In this document: positions 36,000 to 48,599 of the stretch, piece by piece
How positions within the stretch are numbered: position 1 is the first letter of the stretch
Layout of the letters: the number at the start of each line of letters is the position of its first letter
From: Aphrophora alni
Taxonomy: Eukaryota > Arthropoda > Insecta > Hemiptera > Aphrophoridae
Length of the DNA: 64,000 bases
Assembly (NCBI GenBank): GCA_963513935.1
Contig: OY740774.1
Span: 85,212,890-85,276,889 of the forward strand
Direction of reading: 5' to 3'
Notes under the pieces: model-generated
What the model saw: the letters and a program-made list of their open reading frames with translations, nothing else
Database searches by the model: none
Told to the model about the DNA's origin: nothing
Program-made: the position numbers and the translations under genes

Positions 36000-37260
36000 G
36001 TGGTGTAAATTTTAAAGGGCTTGAGATATCAACTTAAGACCCCCCCCCCCATCATACCTACTATAATACGTTTGGTATCTTTTTTAGGGGGGTTAAATTC
36101 TTGTCCCACTTTTTAAAGGAATCTTTATACATTTTAATGGAAACCCCTATCTTGTGACAGATATAGCTCTATTTTAAATGAAATTTTACCTACAAAAAGT
36201 TTCTAAAACACCCCTAACTAAAATTACTGGTCGGAATTACAACAGTAATGCCACAACTTTTTCAATTTTCGAAATTACGGATATCTATTACCTCCCCTGT
36301 TTAACGTAACATTTCCTTGAATTGTTTACCTTGATTGGTTTGAAAGTGACTCTTGTGTAACAAAATTTATACAGCATTGATTACGTATAAAAGAATTCAT
36401 AAAATTATAGAATTCTCCTAGGTTTAATGCAATGCTTATATAAAAGATGACAAAAATGCCAATTTTAGAATTTATCGTCTTTATTAATAACTCTATATCC
36501 ATGTTTAGAATCGAACAACGAGACAACATCTGCTTAATGTTTTGCAGTTATTGAGATTTTTATAACAAACCTAAATCGTCACGAAGGTGCGATGATGAGT
36601 CACTACAAAGTGAAAGTTAGTAAGATAAGTTTGGGAAAATGGTGAGGTATCGGCAATCCTGTCTTAGCTACCACGTCTTGTAATTCAAGTCAGCGGATCT
36701 CTCTTAACCGTGCCAAACTCACTAGCACACAAAGATACATAAATAATAACGACACATAGATGTTATCTCACCAATTTTACTGACATTTGTCACCAGATTC
36801 CGGAGTGACGTAATTAGGCGTTTCCAACATATAGGGAATTACTACAACCGGACTTTAATTGTAGTTACCGGGAATAACTCTGAAGTCCACAAAGCTCGGA
36901 AATGTATCCCAACAATATTATAAAAGATACTGAAAGCTAGCGAACTGTGATTGTAGAGCATAGTGATTAGACGTTTATCTTACTCCAGGTCCCATAGTAA
37001 ACTGTGTGAAAGTATGGCTTAACGCGTTTCACTTTACTTGGAACGTGTAGGTCTTCCGTGATCTCCCGAATCTCGTTGGGACTATAGAGAGCCCCGGAAA
37101 CAACCGATATCAATCTAGAAAACCTTAAAGAGCAAACCAAAAATACAACCACGGAAGTGTCAGATCATAACTGAGAAAACCGTGATTTGAACGCTTCACA
37201 AATGCATTGTCCCTTAAACATATACAAAAGTTCGTTAAGCTACCAAGTATACCAATATAT
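36000..37260. other. Gene-free stretch with a C-homopolymer
   Basis: A run of about 12 C lies near 36041-36052. I could not support any open frame or repeat in the rest. Confidence 0.4.
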
Positions 37261-37560
37261 ACAGTATTTATAAAATAAAGAAACTTTCAACTTATCCTTT
37301 TTGAAACATAACACTTCTTTTAAATTAGTTTATACAATCAAAATGTAGCTTCAATTATTTATTTTCTTTGACTGTGTTATTGTAATATATTCAAAAACAA
37401 AGTTAGACATTGTTTATGTCAAACTTTAACAAACTGAACTTTTTCCAATTTATTTTTGTTTCAAACAAGTATACTTTACGTTAATTGAATTATTATAAGC
37501 TGGCTGAACATCCCTGCATTAGTTGATTTTTGAATAAAATTAACACATTAAACAAATTAG
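37260..37560 (-). repeat. Family J-related fragment (reverse)
   Basis: Words such as TGTAATATATTCAAAAACAA, AAGTTAGACATTGTTT and TTGAATTATTATAAGCTGGC recur in the same strand at 43900-44030 and 55260-55430. The complement of the last part matches about 44870-44950 of family J. Confidence 0.55.
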
Positions 37561-37567
37561 TCCATAA

Positions 37568-37650
37568 CATCAGGAACTCACTTTTAGTGAGTAAGGATCT
37601 GGCAATCTTGAGGGACCCTATCTGTGTCTACCCCTCAAGTCCTGAGTGTT
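37568..37650 (+). repeat. Family A head fragment
   Basis: ACTCACTTTTAGTGAGT (palindromic head), then GGCAATCTTGAGGGACCCTA. The body is missing; a GC-richer unassigned segment follows to about 37830. Confidence 0.7.
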
Positions 37651-38027
37651 TTTGAGGAGTTTTGCTCCACTGAAAGGCTGAATCCCGTTACATACTAATT
37701 TATACGTTTAGTTAGAGCCTCCGGTACACAGTGTGCTACCGAGCAGCTCAGACTTTGAGGGGAAACCTTGAAAGGTTTCGAAAAGGCTTTGAAAAACCTC
37801 GGGAAGTCCTGCACGGCTGTACCCACTTTTAATAATTATTATTTATTTTGTTTGCAGTACAAAAGGATTGCTAAAGCTTATGAAATTAACTGATAGTTAT
37901 ATTAGAATTAATTATTTTTGACTTTGGCGTGCAAGTTCAGTCTTACAGTCTTATTACTTCAAAACATGGTCATATTCTAACACACATCTTAGCTATTAGC
38001 ACAGTCATGACTTATTCTAAACCTTAT

Positions 38028-38029
<2 letters not shown>

Positions 38030-38072
<43 letters not shown>
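38030..38072. repeat. (TA)n microsatellite
   Basis: Uninterrupted TA alternation of about 43 bases. Confidence 0.95.
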
Positions 38073-38074
<2 letters not shown>

Positions 38075-38334
38075 GGCTTAAAACCATTAAGATGAATTAA
38101 TGAATCAGTCACTATTGCATGTGTAACAAATATAATGAACTATTTACAAACAGATTTTAAATAAACACTGGACCGACTTCAAAACAAAAGTTTACTAAAC
38201 CTAATCCTCAATTAAAATCTTATATATCATTAATATTAAACTGTTAAATTATTAAAACTTTTTTAATTGTATTATATCCTTTTTAACGATAATTAAAAAA
38301 TACCCATTGATTAATTTCATTAATTGAAAACCGG

Positions 38335-38595
38335 CTTACAAATCCCATGTTACATGAATGTACAGGATGCAAATATAAATGGTTGTTGTGAGACAGAGGG
38401 AGAGAAACATGGATCACCTAGAGTGTATAATAAGGAGGAAGCTAAATAATAAAGTAAGGTAAGAAAGGAGCCCCGTGTAGCTTTACAAAACTTGACAAAG
38501 CTGTTCAAAGGGATGACAGTAAACGATCAGAATTCCATATCCTAAATGAGAAAAAGACTTCTTCCTTTGCTCCAACATATATTTGAGTAACACTA
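38335..38595 (+). repeat. Family B dispersed repeat, copy 2
   Basis: See copy 1 at 5600-5875: CCCATGTTACATGAATGTAC, AAGTAAGGTAAGAAAGGAGC, CTTTACAAAACTTGACAAAG, GGGATGACAGTAAACGATC and CTAAATGAGAAAAAGAC. Confidence 0.7.
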
Positions 38596-39839
38596 CATAC
38601 TTTCTTGTTGTATTTGTATTTGTTTAACGTTACTTTACATATGAAAAGACGAGCAGTTAAGTTTCCAATATTCTCATACTAAATCACCTGTTTCCAGTGC
38701 AACTTAAAGTGTCATAAAAACTACAAAATGTGATATTTAGAACGGCTGATATTTCAATTTTTTTATATGTTTAATATCACCTATAATAATGCTTTTTTTT
38801 AAGTTTCGTTAATTTCAATCGGAAATTAACCGTTGAGAAGGCCCACTTAAAATAAACGGTAGTTGACATAAGTGAACAAAATTAAATTTCACAGAAAACA
38901 TTCACTTTGTGTAATTTAATTTTGATTTAATCTTGTTGGCAAATAAAAACCAGCACGTGTTTCTACATAAAAGAAATAGTTTTAAATGGTTGTATGGAGC
39001 AGAAAACAATTATATTGATTCTAGTTATAGTGCTAAAGCATTTCATAATCTCTTGACAGTGGCAAATTTGGAGAGGTGCCGCGAAATATTTCAATATTAT
39101 CACACTATTTACATGGAATTTTAGAGTTTATTTTAGAATCGGGTCGTTGATATGTTGATACAATCATAAAGAGTCACTTTGTAGAAACTGTATAATCCTC
39201 TAACAGCGATCTATTGTTTTGAATGTTTGAATTATGACGGGATATGAACACGTTTCTTGAAGAAGAAAAACAAGAATCCAACTCTTTGTGGTATTAATAT
39301 CTGGTGTAAAACTAACATACTCTGTAATATATTTAAAAACCTCAAATGTGTTGAATCTTTTATTTTGCAAAATTTATTAAGAAGAATTCAATGTCACAAA
39401 AAAAATTAGTGCTGTAAAAAAGATAAATAATTTTATAATACAGATTGGTATAGAAAGAAGATAGCAGATGAGGTAGAGTCTGAAAAACGAAAAACCAAGA
39501 AATAGATAATGGAAATATTAGAGGCGGAACGACAAAGAGTCAGAATATGAAGGAATACTGGCACCAGAGCAAATTAAATTGTTTAACGTAGTACAAAGTA
39601 AAAAAATAAAAAGTAATAATTAATAAAGACGAAGGTATAGATTATGTACCCTTGTTACAGCAGTTTATGATCACAAGATAATCTCCAGAACTAATCATAA
39701 GACTTCCTCAAACCTTTTCAAGGTTGAATATCTTACATCTGGACAATATCACCATAGGTGTAAACGTATAAAGAAAATGTTGACCACGCATCATAACCTA
39801 ACTGGATCTACTTAGTTTTGGGTTAGATACTTCAATTTC

Positions 39840-40010
39840 ATCTTCCCAATCGCGTATCTCTTGACCAACTCTTGGTATCTTCCAAAACTAACAATAATAG
39901 AATATTTGTGTGCTACGGGCCTTCATTTTATATTCCTTTCTTCATTTAAATATATAAGGTGATGATAACCTAGAGATTTTTCGCCTTTAAACAATTGGAA
40001 AAAAGAAATT
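39840..40010 (+). repeat. Family A fragment, 3' part
   Basis: CTCTTGACCAACTCTTGGTA, a damaged middle, then AAGGTGATGATAACCTAGAG, matching the body and tail of family A. Confidence 0.6.
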
Positions 40011-40019
40011 ATTTTACGA

Positions 40020-40520
40020 TTTTTGTAAAAATCTGTGAATAGGTACAGAGGACAAAATAGGGTTAGTCCCGAATTATAAAAATCGTACTTGTCTTTTTAA
40101 TAACACTCGTAATGATTACGTCTTTTGAAACTCTACAGTCTAATTAGACCCAATAAAATACCCTAAAATCCAAAATAACTCCAAAGTTTTTAAAATTTCA
40201 ATTTATTCTCTCTTTTTTTGATAAAACTCTTTAACAGTTGTGTTTTTATCACTGAATTCAAATATTAAGATCTACAGATGACCAAATGGGGGTAATATTG
40301 ATTTACAAAAAATGCACTTGTCTATTTAATAACACTTATAATTATTAGATATTTTGAACTATCCATTCAAATTTGACCTACGCTTATACATACTTAGGTC
40401 AATAAGTCCCCTAAAATTCAAAATAACTCCATTTAAAAAAATTTAATCTTTTCTCTCTAGATTTTGATAACATCACAACATTTATGTTGTAATATCGCTG
40501 ATTTCAAATTTATTTTTTTG
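40020..40520. repeat. Diverged tandem duplication of about 240 bp
   Basis: TAATAACACTCGTAATGATT (about 40098) and its variant at about 40328, followed by AAAATCCAAAATAACTCC (about 40166) and AAAATTCAAAATAACTCC (about 40413), show two collinear diverged copies about 230-247 bp apart. Confidence 0.65.
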
Positions 40521-40999
40521 TTCGTGAATAATCGAAACATGTACTGACAACAATAGCTGTTTGAAGAGTTTACACACGTTAACATATTATGTTTAAACAA
40601 ACACAATTACTACTTTTTGCAGCAACAATATTATACAATCTGCACAAGAAGCATATTTATATCTGCTTTTTGCCTCGGGGACTACTAATGTATAATTTAA
40701 ACATTGTTTTTTTTTTAACACAGGTTGATTGCTATGTGTTGCCTGCGTTGTATAGTAATATAACCATGTGTGTTTGCATCCAATTAATATCAAATCTGTG
40801 ATGGTTTTAAGGAGAATAAATACATTTAATGTACGTTTATTTGCTCCCTATAGACCTATATTAAATATTTTATATAAATTCTATTCTATTGTATGGCAGA
40901 AATTTTCACTCGAACGAAAATTTCAAAAAAAAAAAGTTGTGTTGGATTCAATTTTCTTTTTATCAGAAATTTTTTTTTTTTTTATAGAGCCTCCATCCT

Positions 41000-43400
41000 A
41001 ACCGCTCTACTCTTTTTCTTTTACCAGCTATCGCTTGCGTTAAAAAAGGGGGGCGCAGCCTTTAAGGCGAACAGTTTGGAAGAACAAAAAAAGTCTGGGT
41101 GGCGTTTCTAGATTTGTTTTTATTATTTATTGTAAAGAAAATATAAAAAGGTTTTCGTATTACGAGAAAAAATGTAGGCTACAATAGACAATATATTTTG
41201 AGGCTAACAGATAATATATTTTTATTTGATTCAAATGTGTGACCGCCATGCCTAGTTTTGATTGTAAGTAATTATTTTTGAGCATGAAGAAATAAAAATT
41301 TTGTAGATTATTTATCTGTTACTTACGTTTAAAAATTAGGTTTGTCGGAAAAATATAGACCAATATCTACTATATTAATTTGTAGGTTATATCTACGGCG
41401 AGTTTTTTATATACAATAGAGGTAAACAAATAAAATTGACGTCTAGTTATTCGTGGACATATCAGTTTTGAGAAATGTTGTGCCCAGATAAGTGAATTTT
41501 GTAATGACATCCGTCTGTCTAGTGCCTGTGTAGTGTTATATACTGGAAAATAAAGAATTGATTTTGATCAAATTATGTATTTTGGCCATATTTCGCCGTA
41601 ATTAGGTAATATTTACTATACCTGAAAATTTGGTTGTTGCTGCCATAAGAATGTAAGTGATAATTGGTCGAGAATTTTGATAGTTGTTTAAGTTTTCAAA
41701 GACCAAAACAAAAACGTAATGTTTTCCATCTCCTAAAACATTTCTATTCACTAAATTTTGGTACATTTTTTAAATAATTTTGAATTTAGTTTACTTGCTA
41801 AAAACTTTACTCAGATTTTAGTTTGAGAGAAGTATCGTTTTAATTTAAGGAAGAAAAAAAGGAAGTACTTAATTTAACTTTTATGTTAGCAATGACAAAA
41901 AAATCTAGTAGTAGGCCTACTCTAATTCTTAACAATTTTTTTTTTAATTAAAAATTTCTAGTTAAGTTTAGAATTGCTCAAATAATAATCTCAGCAATTA
42001 CTGAAACTTAAAAAATTGTAAATTACCACGAAGAATGTGTTTTTAAAATCAACAGCAATGTTATAAAATTACCAAGTTTTAAACTATTAATTCTATTTTT
42101 AGTATGTTTTCGAGCATTTTTTTAATTGGAGGATTTAATAACCTTAAAGTAGAAATATATTGAATAAAATTACGCACTTCGTAAGCCACAGTTAGAACCT
42201 TAAAAAAAGTTCATTAGTGATGACAATTAATATAAACTATTTTACCTGAAACCATTTATTTTCAAAAAGGAGTGGTTAGAGAACTTTCGCAAAACACAAA
42301 ATCGTAAAACACTAAAAACACTCGTAGGTTTACAATAAGGTTTTGGAAAGAACTACGTAATCCAGCTAACAAGTATGTTCTGGTCAAGAATAGAAGTACT
42401 AGATATCATCGTTATCAAATAAGGCATTGTCACTGCTTTAAAATCAATTAAATAAGATTAGCCAGGCTGTGCATTGTTAAATTGGTTCTCTATGCCAAAA
42501 CATTCATTCGTAACTTAAACGCTTTGTTTAGCATTCACAATAGAATGATTCATAGCGCAGTTTTCTTTGAATTGTGAACATTATTTAGGCTACAATTTTG
42601 ATCACTTGTACGCTCATTTCTTTAATATTATGTACGTTTTACTTCCTCGCAAATTAAATCACCATTTATAGACTTTAAAAACTTATAAAAACTCAGGGGA
42701 TAATATGGTAAGCAAAAACAGTCAAGTTGATATTCATTTTTCCTTAAAAATTGAAGGGCCTGGAAAACACTTTGGGACTATTAAAAAATCAAAGGTAAAG
42801 TTAGGACTTTTTTTAAGTATGCAGTTTATAAATCAAAATAATATATATAGGGACTTAGAAAATTTTTAAAAGGAAGAAAAATTTACTTAGTCAAAGTTGT
42901 AATATGCAAAATTAATATTTATCAAAAACAAGATTTCATAACTTATAAGAATGTAAGAGTTTTTAAAACTGTTATACATATCATGTATATCATATGATTT
43001 AAATTGAAAAAACAAAGATCAAAATATAATTTCGTTATTTTAAATTTAATTTGCTGATGACTAAATAAATTTAGTATTCTAAGTTTAGAGAGATAAAATA
43101 TTAAATTGTTATGTTACATAAACATGATTAGTAATTACGACAAACAAGGTAAAACTATCTTCCAAACGACACGACCCCAGAAAGAGGTTTCTGAAAAATG
43201 AGATTAAATATATTTTAAATAACAAAATACAATCAAATCATTATAGATAAGAGTTTTAAATTTTAAGACAAATCAAAGGAAATTAATACTTTGGAGTTTC
43301 ATGGGTATGGTGGCTTTTTGAAGGTAAGGTAAACAAATTTAAAATAAATTTAATTTTTAATTTAAAAAAGTCTACGTTAACAATAGAGCAAACGGCTGGT
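41000..43400. other. Gene-free AT-rich stretch
   Basis: No coding signal and no repeat that I could match elsewhere in the window. Confidence 0.4.
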
Positions 43401-43779
43401 CGTCACTAGCTGTGGAATGGATGCTCTTCAGAGTGTGGATATCATAGAACTGGTGAGATGGCAGGAACGACAGGTAGGTTTAGAAGGAGGAGTTCCTTAG
43501 TATGAAGACAGAAAAGATTCATGGTAGTCTAACTGTGTGCCTTTTACTGAATACAAAGTTAATGTGTAATTGTTTTTAATATACCTATAGAATACCTATA
43601 TTACATATCAACGTTTTTGTTAATAACTTTAGGACATTTGAAGACAATGTCCTAACATCTTAACATTTTACAGATAATATTTCTAGAGATAATATTTATA
43701 AAGACCTACAAAGTCACAAGGACAAACTTGCACAAAGTTCATTAAGCTAAGTATATTATTAAAATTGCTATCATAAATA

Positions 43780-44060
43780 TTCATAAAATAAAGAAACATT
43801 TAATTTAACCTTTTTTAACCAAAACACTTCATCTTTAAGTCAGTTTAGAGAATTAAAGTGTTTCAACAAATATTTGTCTTCTTTGAAGGTTTAATTGGAT
43901 TATATTCAGAAACAAAGTTTTGCCACAATTTAACAAACTTTGAAATTGTTATTGTTCCTAATAAAGCTTGTCTTCTATTAATTTGCATAAACTTTATTTT
44001 AATTGAATTATTATAAGTTAGCTGAAGCCTGTAGTTCTGCGTATAAGTTGAAGAGCGTCA
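43780..44060 (-). repeat. Family J-related fragment (reverse)
   Basis: Collinear with 37260-37560 and 55230-55450, including ATTAATTTGCATAAACTTTA and TTGAATTATTATAAGTTAGC. It directly precedes the head of a family A copy, as also occurs at 37.5 kb. Confidence 0.55.
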
Positions 44061-44275
44061 CTTATAGTAAGAACGGACTTGGCAATCTCCAGAGACTGGA
44101 TTTACAAATTTTTTTGTAGTGTTAAATCCCTCTTTTTCATTTTACCTAGCAGGCCTCTCTTGAACAACTCATACTCTTTTTCAACCCTGAATATATGATG
44201 GTATTCAAGGGGTATGAGTCTTTACGTATGATCTTTCTTTCTTTTTTTTATAAGTCTATAATGTTCAATAGGTTT
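44050..44275 (+). repeat. Family A dispersed element, copy A9
   Basis: CACTTATAGTAAGAACGGAC, GGCAATCTCCAGAGACTGGA, CTCTCTTGAACAACTCATAC, ATGATGGTATTCAAGGGG and, at the tail, AATGTTCAATAGGTTTTTTG follow the family order. Confidence 0.7.
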
Positions 44276-44479
44276 TTTGCCTCAAAACAATTCATTTATA
44301 TTGTACAAATAAATAGTTTTAAAACATACAAAAGACAAATAAACTTGTGGAAAGGTTTGTGTGCATGTAACAACTGAAGATGACAACATAGTCATCGATA
44401 CGTCTCAAATTTCGTCTTTTATATGATGTCAAATTCTGCGTGTGGTTTCATTTGGTTTATTTAAAACATATAAAGACGT

Positions 44480-45980
44480 TTTAATAAGTTCCGCTAGTTC
44501 TTATTCCGAGATTATTATAAAGAATAGAGCTTCAAAACATAAAAAAGATAAAGGAGCTTAAGATAAGATTTTAATTATTGCGTTCTCTTCAACAGTCACT
44601 CAAAAATCAATCCGTTATCCCTCTAAAATTCCTTGTCGACATTACCCGCTCATAAATTGTGTTAAGCTCTATTTATTTAGCAAAGAATCTTTCAATATTT
44701 CTTTTTCTCCTTGTATATACAAAATATTTTTAGGGCACAAAATAGATCCAACCCACTTAACTAGTTAAGTAAGTAGTTCTACAGTAATTTCAATTAAAAC
44801 TTTTTAGAATACTTCTCTCTTTAATATTTTCTATATGTATTCAACTTGTATACTAAATTCTGTGCTCCGGAATGCTAATAGAAATTCAATTATCTAAACA
44901 ACCCTAAAGTAAAATTTATACAAATTAAGGGATTGCAAAGTTTTATAACAACTTCAAAGAAAAGTTAAAACTTAGTTAAAAATCTACAAAACAATGTCTA
45001 AACTTTGTATAACCTAATAAAACAATCAAGAAAAACATGTATTTGCAAGTACACTTTAATTTTCACAAACTCACTTGAACATTAATTTTCATTATTCAAA
45101 TATTTCTGTTTTAGATGATGGGCAGTGTCCAGCAAGCAGATCTATTCTTGCTCAGTGAAAGATATTGTATATCTTTAAATATAACTTTCCCTGACTTAAA
45201 AAAATTAGAGAAACCCATCTCTTTGATTTTCTATGCAGACGCATGATTGATGGGTAATTTCAGCTATCATTCCTTGTTATATACTTCCAATGAATCCTAC
45301 ACTCAATAACATTGATTTCGTTAATACGGACCTTGACAATTCCAAAGACTCTTTCATTAGAATCCCGATCATAACTGTGGAAAATGTACTAAAAAAACTG
45401 TAAACTCTGGATGTCTTTTCCTCCAATGAGTCTTAGATTAATTCAGTCACATAAAAGTCACAATACCTCTTACAAAGCGCCCTCATCAGTACGACTTAGA
45501 ATAAAAAATAAATTGTCCTCTTTGCTCCAAAACCCACTCAAAAATTCCTTTGTAAGGCACCAATGTGTTGCTTTGACAGAGAGTAACCGAAAAAATCGGA
45601 AGAGGATTTGCACTTTAACCAATGCTTGACAATAGAATGTCAACTTTAAAATCTTATGTTTCTGTAATTTCGTCTCACCTCCTAGAATTCTCCTTTTATA
45701 GATGTAATCTGGTCTATTTTAACTCTTCTTCGCTTTAATTTTATATTTTTTGGAGTAAATAAACAGCCATATTCAAACATGTAACTCTACTCTCAGCCAC
45801 ATAAACCATTTTTAGCCTCACCAATAAATCTTACTAATCCCTCACCGATTTGAGTATCTTTATTACATTCTTGAGATCAACGTTAGACGTTTCAACCAAC
45901 CCGGTCATTTTCTTGCAATGTAAAGTCTTTACAACCCCATCTGAATAGATACACTATTTCTCAAACACTAAGCCAATTAT
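44480..45980 (+). repeat. Family J dispersed repeat, long copy
   Basis: The first half is collinear with 11165-11770. The second half (about 45040-45950) is loosely collinear with 57800-58700: a CAAATATTTCTGTTTTAGATG block, AGCAAGCAGATCTATT and, near the end, CCTCCTAGAATTCTCCTTTT against a CCTAGAATTCTCGTCC block. Some phrases read on the minus strand look protein-like, but both copies are broken by stops. I do not recognise a domain. This may be the decayed remnant of a longer autonomous element. Confidence 0.45.
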
Positions 45981-46346
45981 AGAACGAGGCTTCGAATGAC
46001 ACAAGAGTTGCTGAAGAACTGGGAAACTTCGAAGTCTTTGCGACGTCAACCGAAAGGTTACGCTACTCGAAATAAGCTCAGATTTATTTCTTTTGCTTTC
46101 CCGTGCCTTGGATAGTGAATGTTTTGTTGTGTTTGTAGTCTGTCATTACATTGCAAATATACTCTGGCTTCTACACCATCTAACAGTCCGTGTGCCACCT
46201 CGGTTTTAACAACTGCCCCTTCGAGGATATTCAAGTCAGACCAAACACACCCAATGAAAACCTACAGTGATGTTTAATGTCCCATGTTTTACAGTGGAAA
46301 TGTGTGTGAGGTGGTTTGTGGTAGAGGAAGTGTGTGAAAATCATCA

Positions 46347-46359
46347 CCCCCCCCCCCCC
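46347..46359. repeat. C-homopolymer
   Basis: A run of about 13 C. Confidence 0.9.
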
Positions 46360-46859
46360 AGCGATTGCACCTACCAAAAGAAATGGAAAATGTCATGAAG
46401 TTGAAAATAAAGTAGACTTAAAAACTTTAAAAACATAGAATAAACAAAAAAGAAAGTCCTTAGGGTAAATAAAGTGGAAACCCCTTAAGGGGAAAATAAA
46501 GATGCCCTCTAAGTAAAATAAGGATTGAGAATGGAAAACTGTGTACGAGTAAACTGAAAAGGGACCAAACTGAAGGAATAACTTATGTATGTGGGATTGC
46601 TATTAACCAAACGGCTCAAACACTGCCCCTGCAGGGTGTTGTTTTAAGTCTAAATTAAATTTATAATTTTCTTAAATACATGTACTTAAGATAAATGGCA
46701 TGAATTTTTTTAAAGAGAATTGCAAAGAAAGGATTGAACAATAAATGCGTTTAGAATGCACAGTTGGTCAACATATTTGGAGCTTTTTCCCTTGATGTTT
46801 AAATCCGAAACCCCTCTCGGTTGTTATTGGATTAAAAAAAGACTAGATAAAATTTAAAA

Positions 46860-47025
46860 AACCCAGCCATAGAATATCCTAATAGTGTCAGACTCGGTAA
46901 AAACAAGGATTGATCAAGAGAGACTTAATAGGAAAGATGAAAAAGAGAGATCTAACCCAAGACAACTTAAAAGTAGATCCAGTTAGGGTCCCTTAGGACT
47001 GCCACGCCCAATCTCACTATAGTAG
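46860..47025 (-). repeat. Family A dispersed element, copy A10 (reverse)
   Basis: AATATCCTAATAGTGTCAGA, TTGATCAAGAGAGACTTAAT, GTAGATCCAGTTAGGGTCCC and, at the head, CTCACTATAGT. Family E follows at 47068. Confidence 0.8.
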
Positions 47026-47067
47026 CATTATTTCCTAATTAGGTAGGAAGTGTACGTTCGTTTTGAC

Positions 47068-47500
47068 AACTCTCTGTATCAAGAAAAGTAGAACATACTC
47101 ATTTCAAATATTTCCCAAGTTTTCAATTTTGAAACTTACCCTAGCAGCTGATTACCTAGCTGTGTGTGTTGTGTCCTAAATAAACAGAATTCCCCTCGGC
47201 TCACTACTGATTCATTGGCCTGAACGTAATTTCCAAGATAATTACAACTTACTACGTGAAGTAGAGTAGACTGTGATGACATCTGGTTCCCAAAGTTATA
47301 ACTTCGTTACATGTGTGTAATTACACAAAATACGTTAGTATGACAGTTTGAAAACAAACGTCTTTTGCTGTGTTTGACTCTAAACATGCTTTCGACAGAG
47401 TAATTATCTTTAAATGTTGTTTATGTCCTCTGGGTTGATTTAGCTAACAAGGATATAGGAGAGGATTATTATTGTTAGGATCAAAATATCAGTAAACAAT
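47068..47500 (+). repeat. Family E dispersed repeat, copy 2
   Basis: Same word order as 16708-17060, extended on the right by TGTCCTCTGGGTTGATTTAG. This 3' part reappears as TGTCCTCTGGGCTGATCTAG at 47799-47818, after an intervening family A copy. Confidence 0.8.
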
Positions 47501-47544
47501 ACGCATAGAATTGGGTGATTCGAACTTAGATTTTTTAGTTTTTT

Positions 47545-47775
47545 CTTGTTTTTTAAAGGGACAAATCTTCGGTCATCATCACCTACTAAAAAAACTTAAA
47601 ATTAAAACTCCCAGCTCTCAAAACGTCTAATTGGGTCAGGATCGGAAGTGAACAAGAGTTAGTCAAGAGATATCAAATAGGAAATATTAAAGCAAGGGAT
47701 CAAACTCAAGACAACATGAGAAAAGGGGTAGATGCAGTTAAGTATACTCGGGGTTGCCACTCTCGAACTCATTCT
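47545..47775 (-). repeat. Family A dispersed element, copy A11 (reverse)
   Basis: TCTTCGGTCATCATCACCTA (tail), TCTAATTGGGTCAGGATCGG, AACAAGAGTTAGTCAAGAGA and GTAGATGCAGTTAAG, with GGGGTTGCCACTC at the head. Flanked on both sides by the same family E 3' sequence. Confidence 0.75.
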
Positions 47776-47941
47776 TCATAAATTACCTTTAAAGTTGTTT
47801 GTGTCCTCTGGGCTGATCTAGGTAACATACCTTTAGCCAAGAATCATTCTTGTAAGAGGAGCAAACATAAACTAATAAAATATTGATTTTTTAATTATTT
47901 CATTTTTCCGCTTATACGTTTTTACTAGTAAGTATTGAATA

Positions 47942-48123
47942 TACAATAATATTTCAAGTGAAAAACTGCAGCAATTAAACGTAAAGTCAAGTGAGAAGTC
48001 TACGCCCTGTGCTGGGAAGCGACTAGGATAGCTCAGTTGGTAGAGCATTGGCGCGTAAAGCCAAAGGTTCTGGGTTCGATTCAAAGTCTCGGTCGTATAT
48101 TTTTCACTTGAAATATTATTGTA
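47942..48123. mobile_element. 182-bp unit: tRNA-like core between perfect 24-bp inverted arms
   Basis: Positions 47942-47965 and 48100-48123 are exact reverse complements (arm begins TACAATAATATTTCAAGTG). Between them lie about 54 bases of AT-rich DNA and a 76-base tRNA-like sequence. The arrangement looks like a small foldback or MITE that carries a tRNA-derived segment, or a SINE-type unit with hairpin ends. No clear target duplication was found outside the arms. Confidence 0.75.
48020..48095 (+). ncRNA. tRNA-like sequence, degenerate (SINE head or tRNA pseudogene)
   Basis: The A box reads TAGCTCAGTTGG (48029-48040), a full match to the pol III consensus. The B box reads GGTTCGATTCA (48073-48083), one base off the consensus end. 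The D stem GCTC/GAGC and the anticodon stem TTGGC/GCCAA (48048-48052 with 48060-48064) are perfect, around a 7-base loop GCGTAAA. In the usual register the anticodon would be GTA (Tyr), but base 33 is C instead of T. The acceptor stem has one A-C mismatch and wobble pairs, and the T stem has two A-G mismatches (CAAAG opposite CTGGG). There is no intron, although most animal tRNA-Tyr genes have one. A functional tRNA is unlikely; a tRNA-derived pol III unit is the better reading. Confidence 0.7.
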
Positions 48124-48599
48124 CACTTAAAATATTATGTTTAAACTGTATCATAAACTAAAAAACAAAAACGAAGAAATGGATGATTTGAACTTAGTGT
48201 TTTCAATTGTTTATTAATTATCAGCTAGTGTTTAACTTTATACATTGCAGCGGAATTATCGTCTTAACGTAGACCTACTTCAATGCTTAACGTGATAATT
48301 ATCAGTAACAATATCCTAATATCTCAAAGCTGTAGGAAGTTTTTATCGGCGTCATCATAGTGCTTACCCAGCCCAATCATCATGCAATCTACAACAAACA
48401 TAATAACTCAATTCTACAACACTTGGAGCTTGTTGGAAGTGTATAATTGTATTGGTGGAACAAAAGGATCTTAAAATAAGATTGTTGACGGATCTTGTGA
48501 ATTATACGAATATCTTGTGAGTCAGGGTTCCAAATTCAATTTCGTTATTTGTAGAGATACGAGGGTGGTATCATTACATTTCGAATTGAAGTTATAATT

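Noticed and set aside
44367..44405. Bona fide hammerhead ribozyme
   Set aside because: The block after the stem reads GATAC instead of GAAAC, and extra bases between stem II and this block break the hammerhead core; kept only as a motif resemblance.
48020..48095. Functional tRNA-Tyr gene
   Set aside because: T-stem and acceptor mismatches, C at position 33, no intron, and placement between transposon-like inverted arms.
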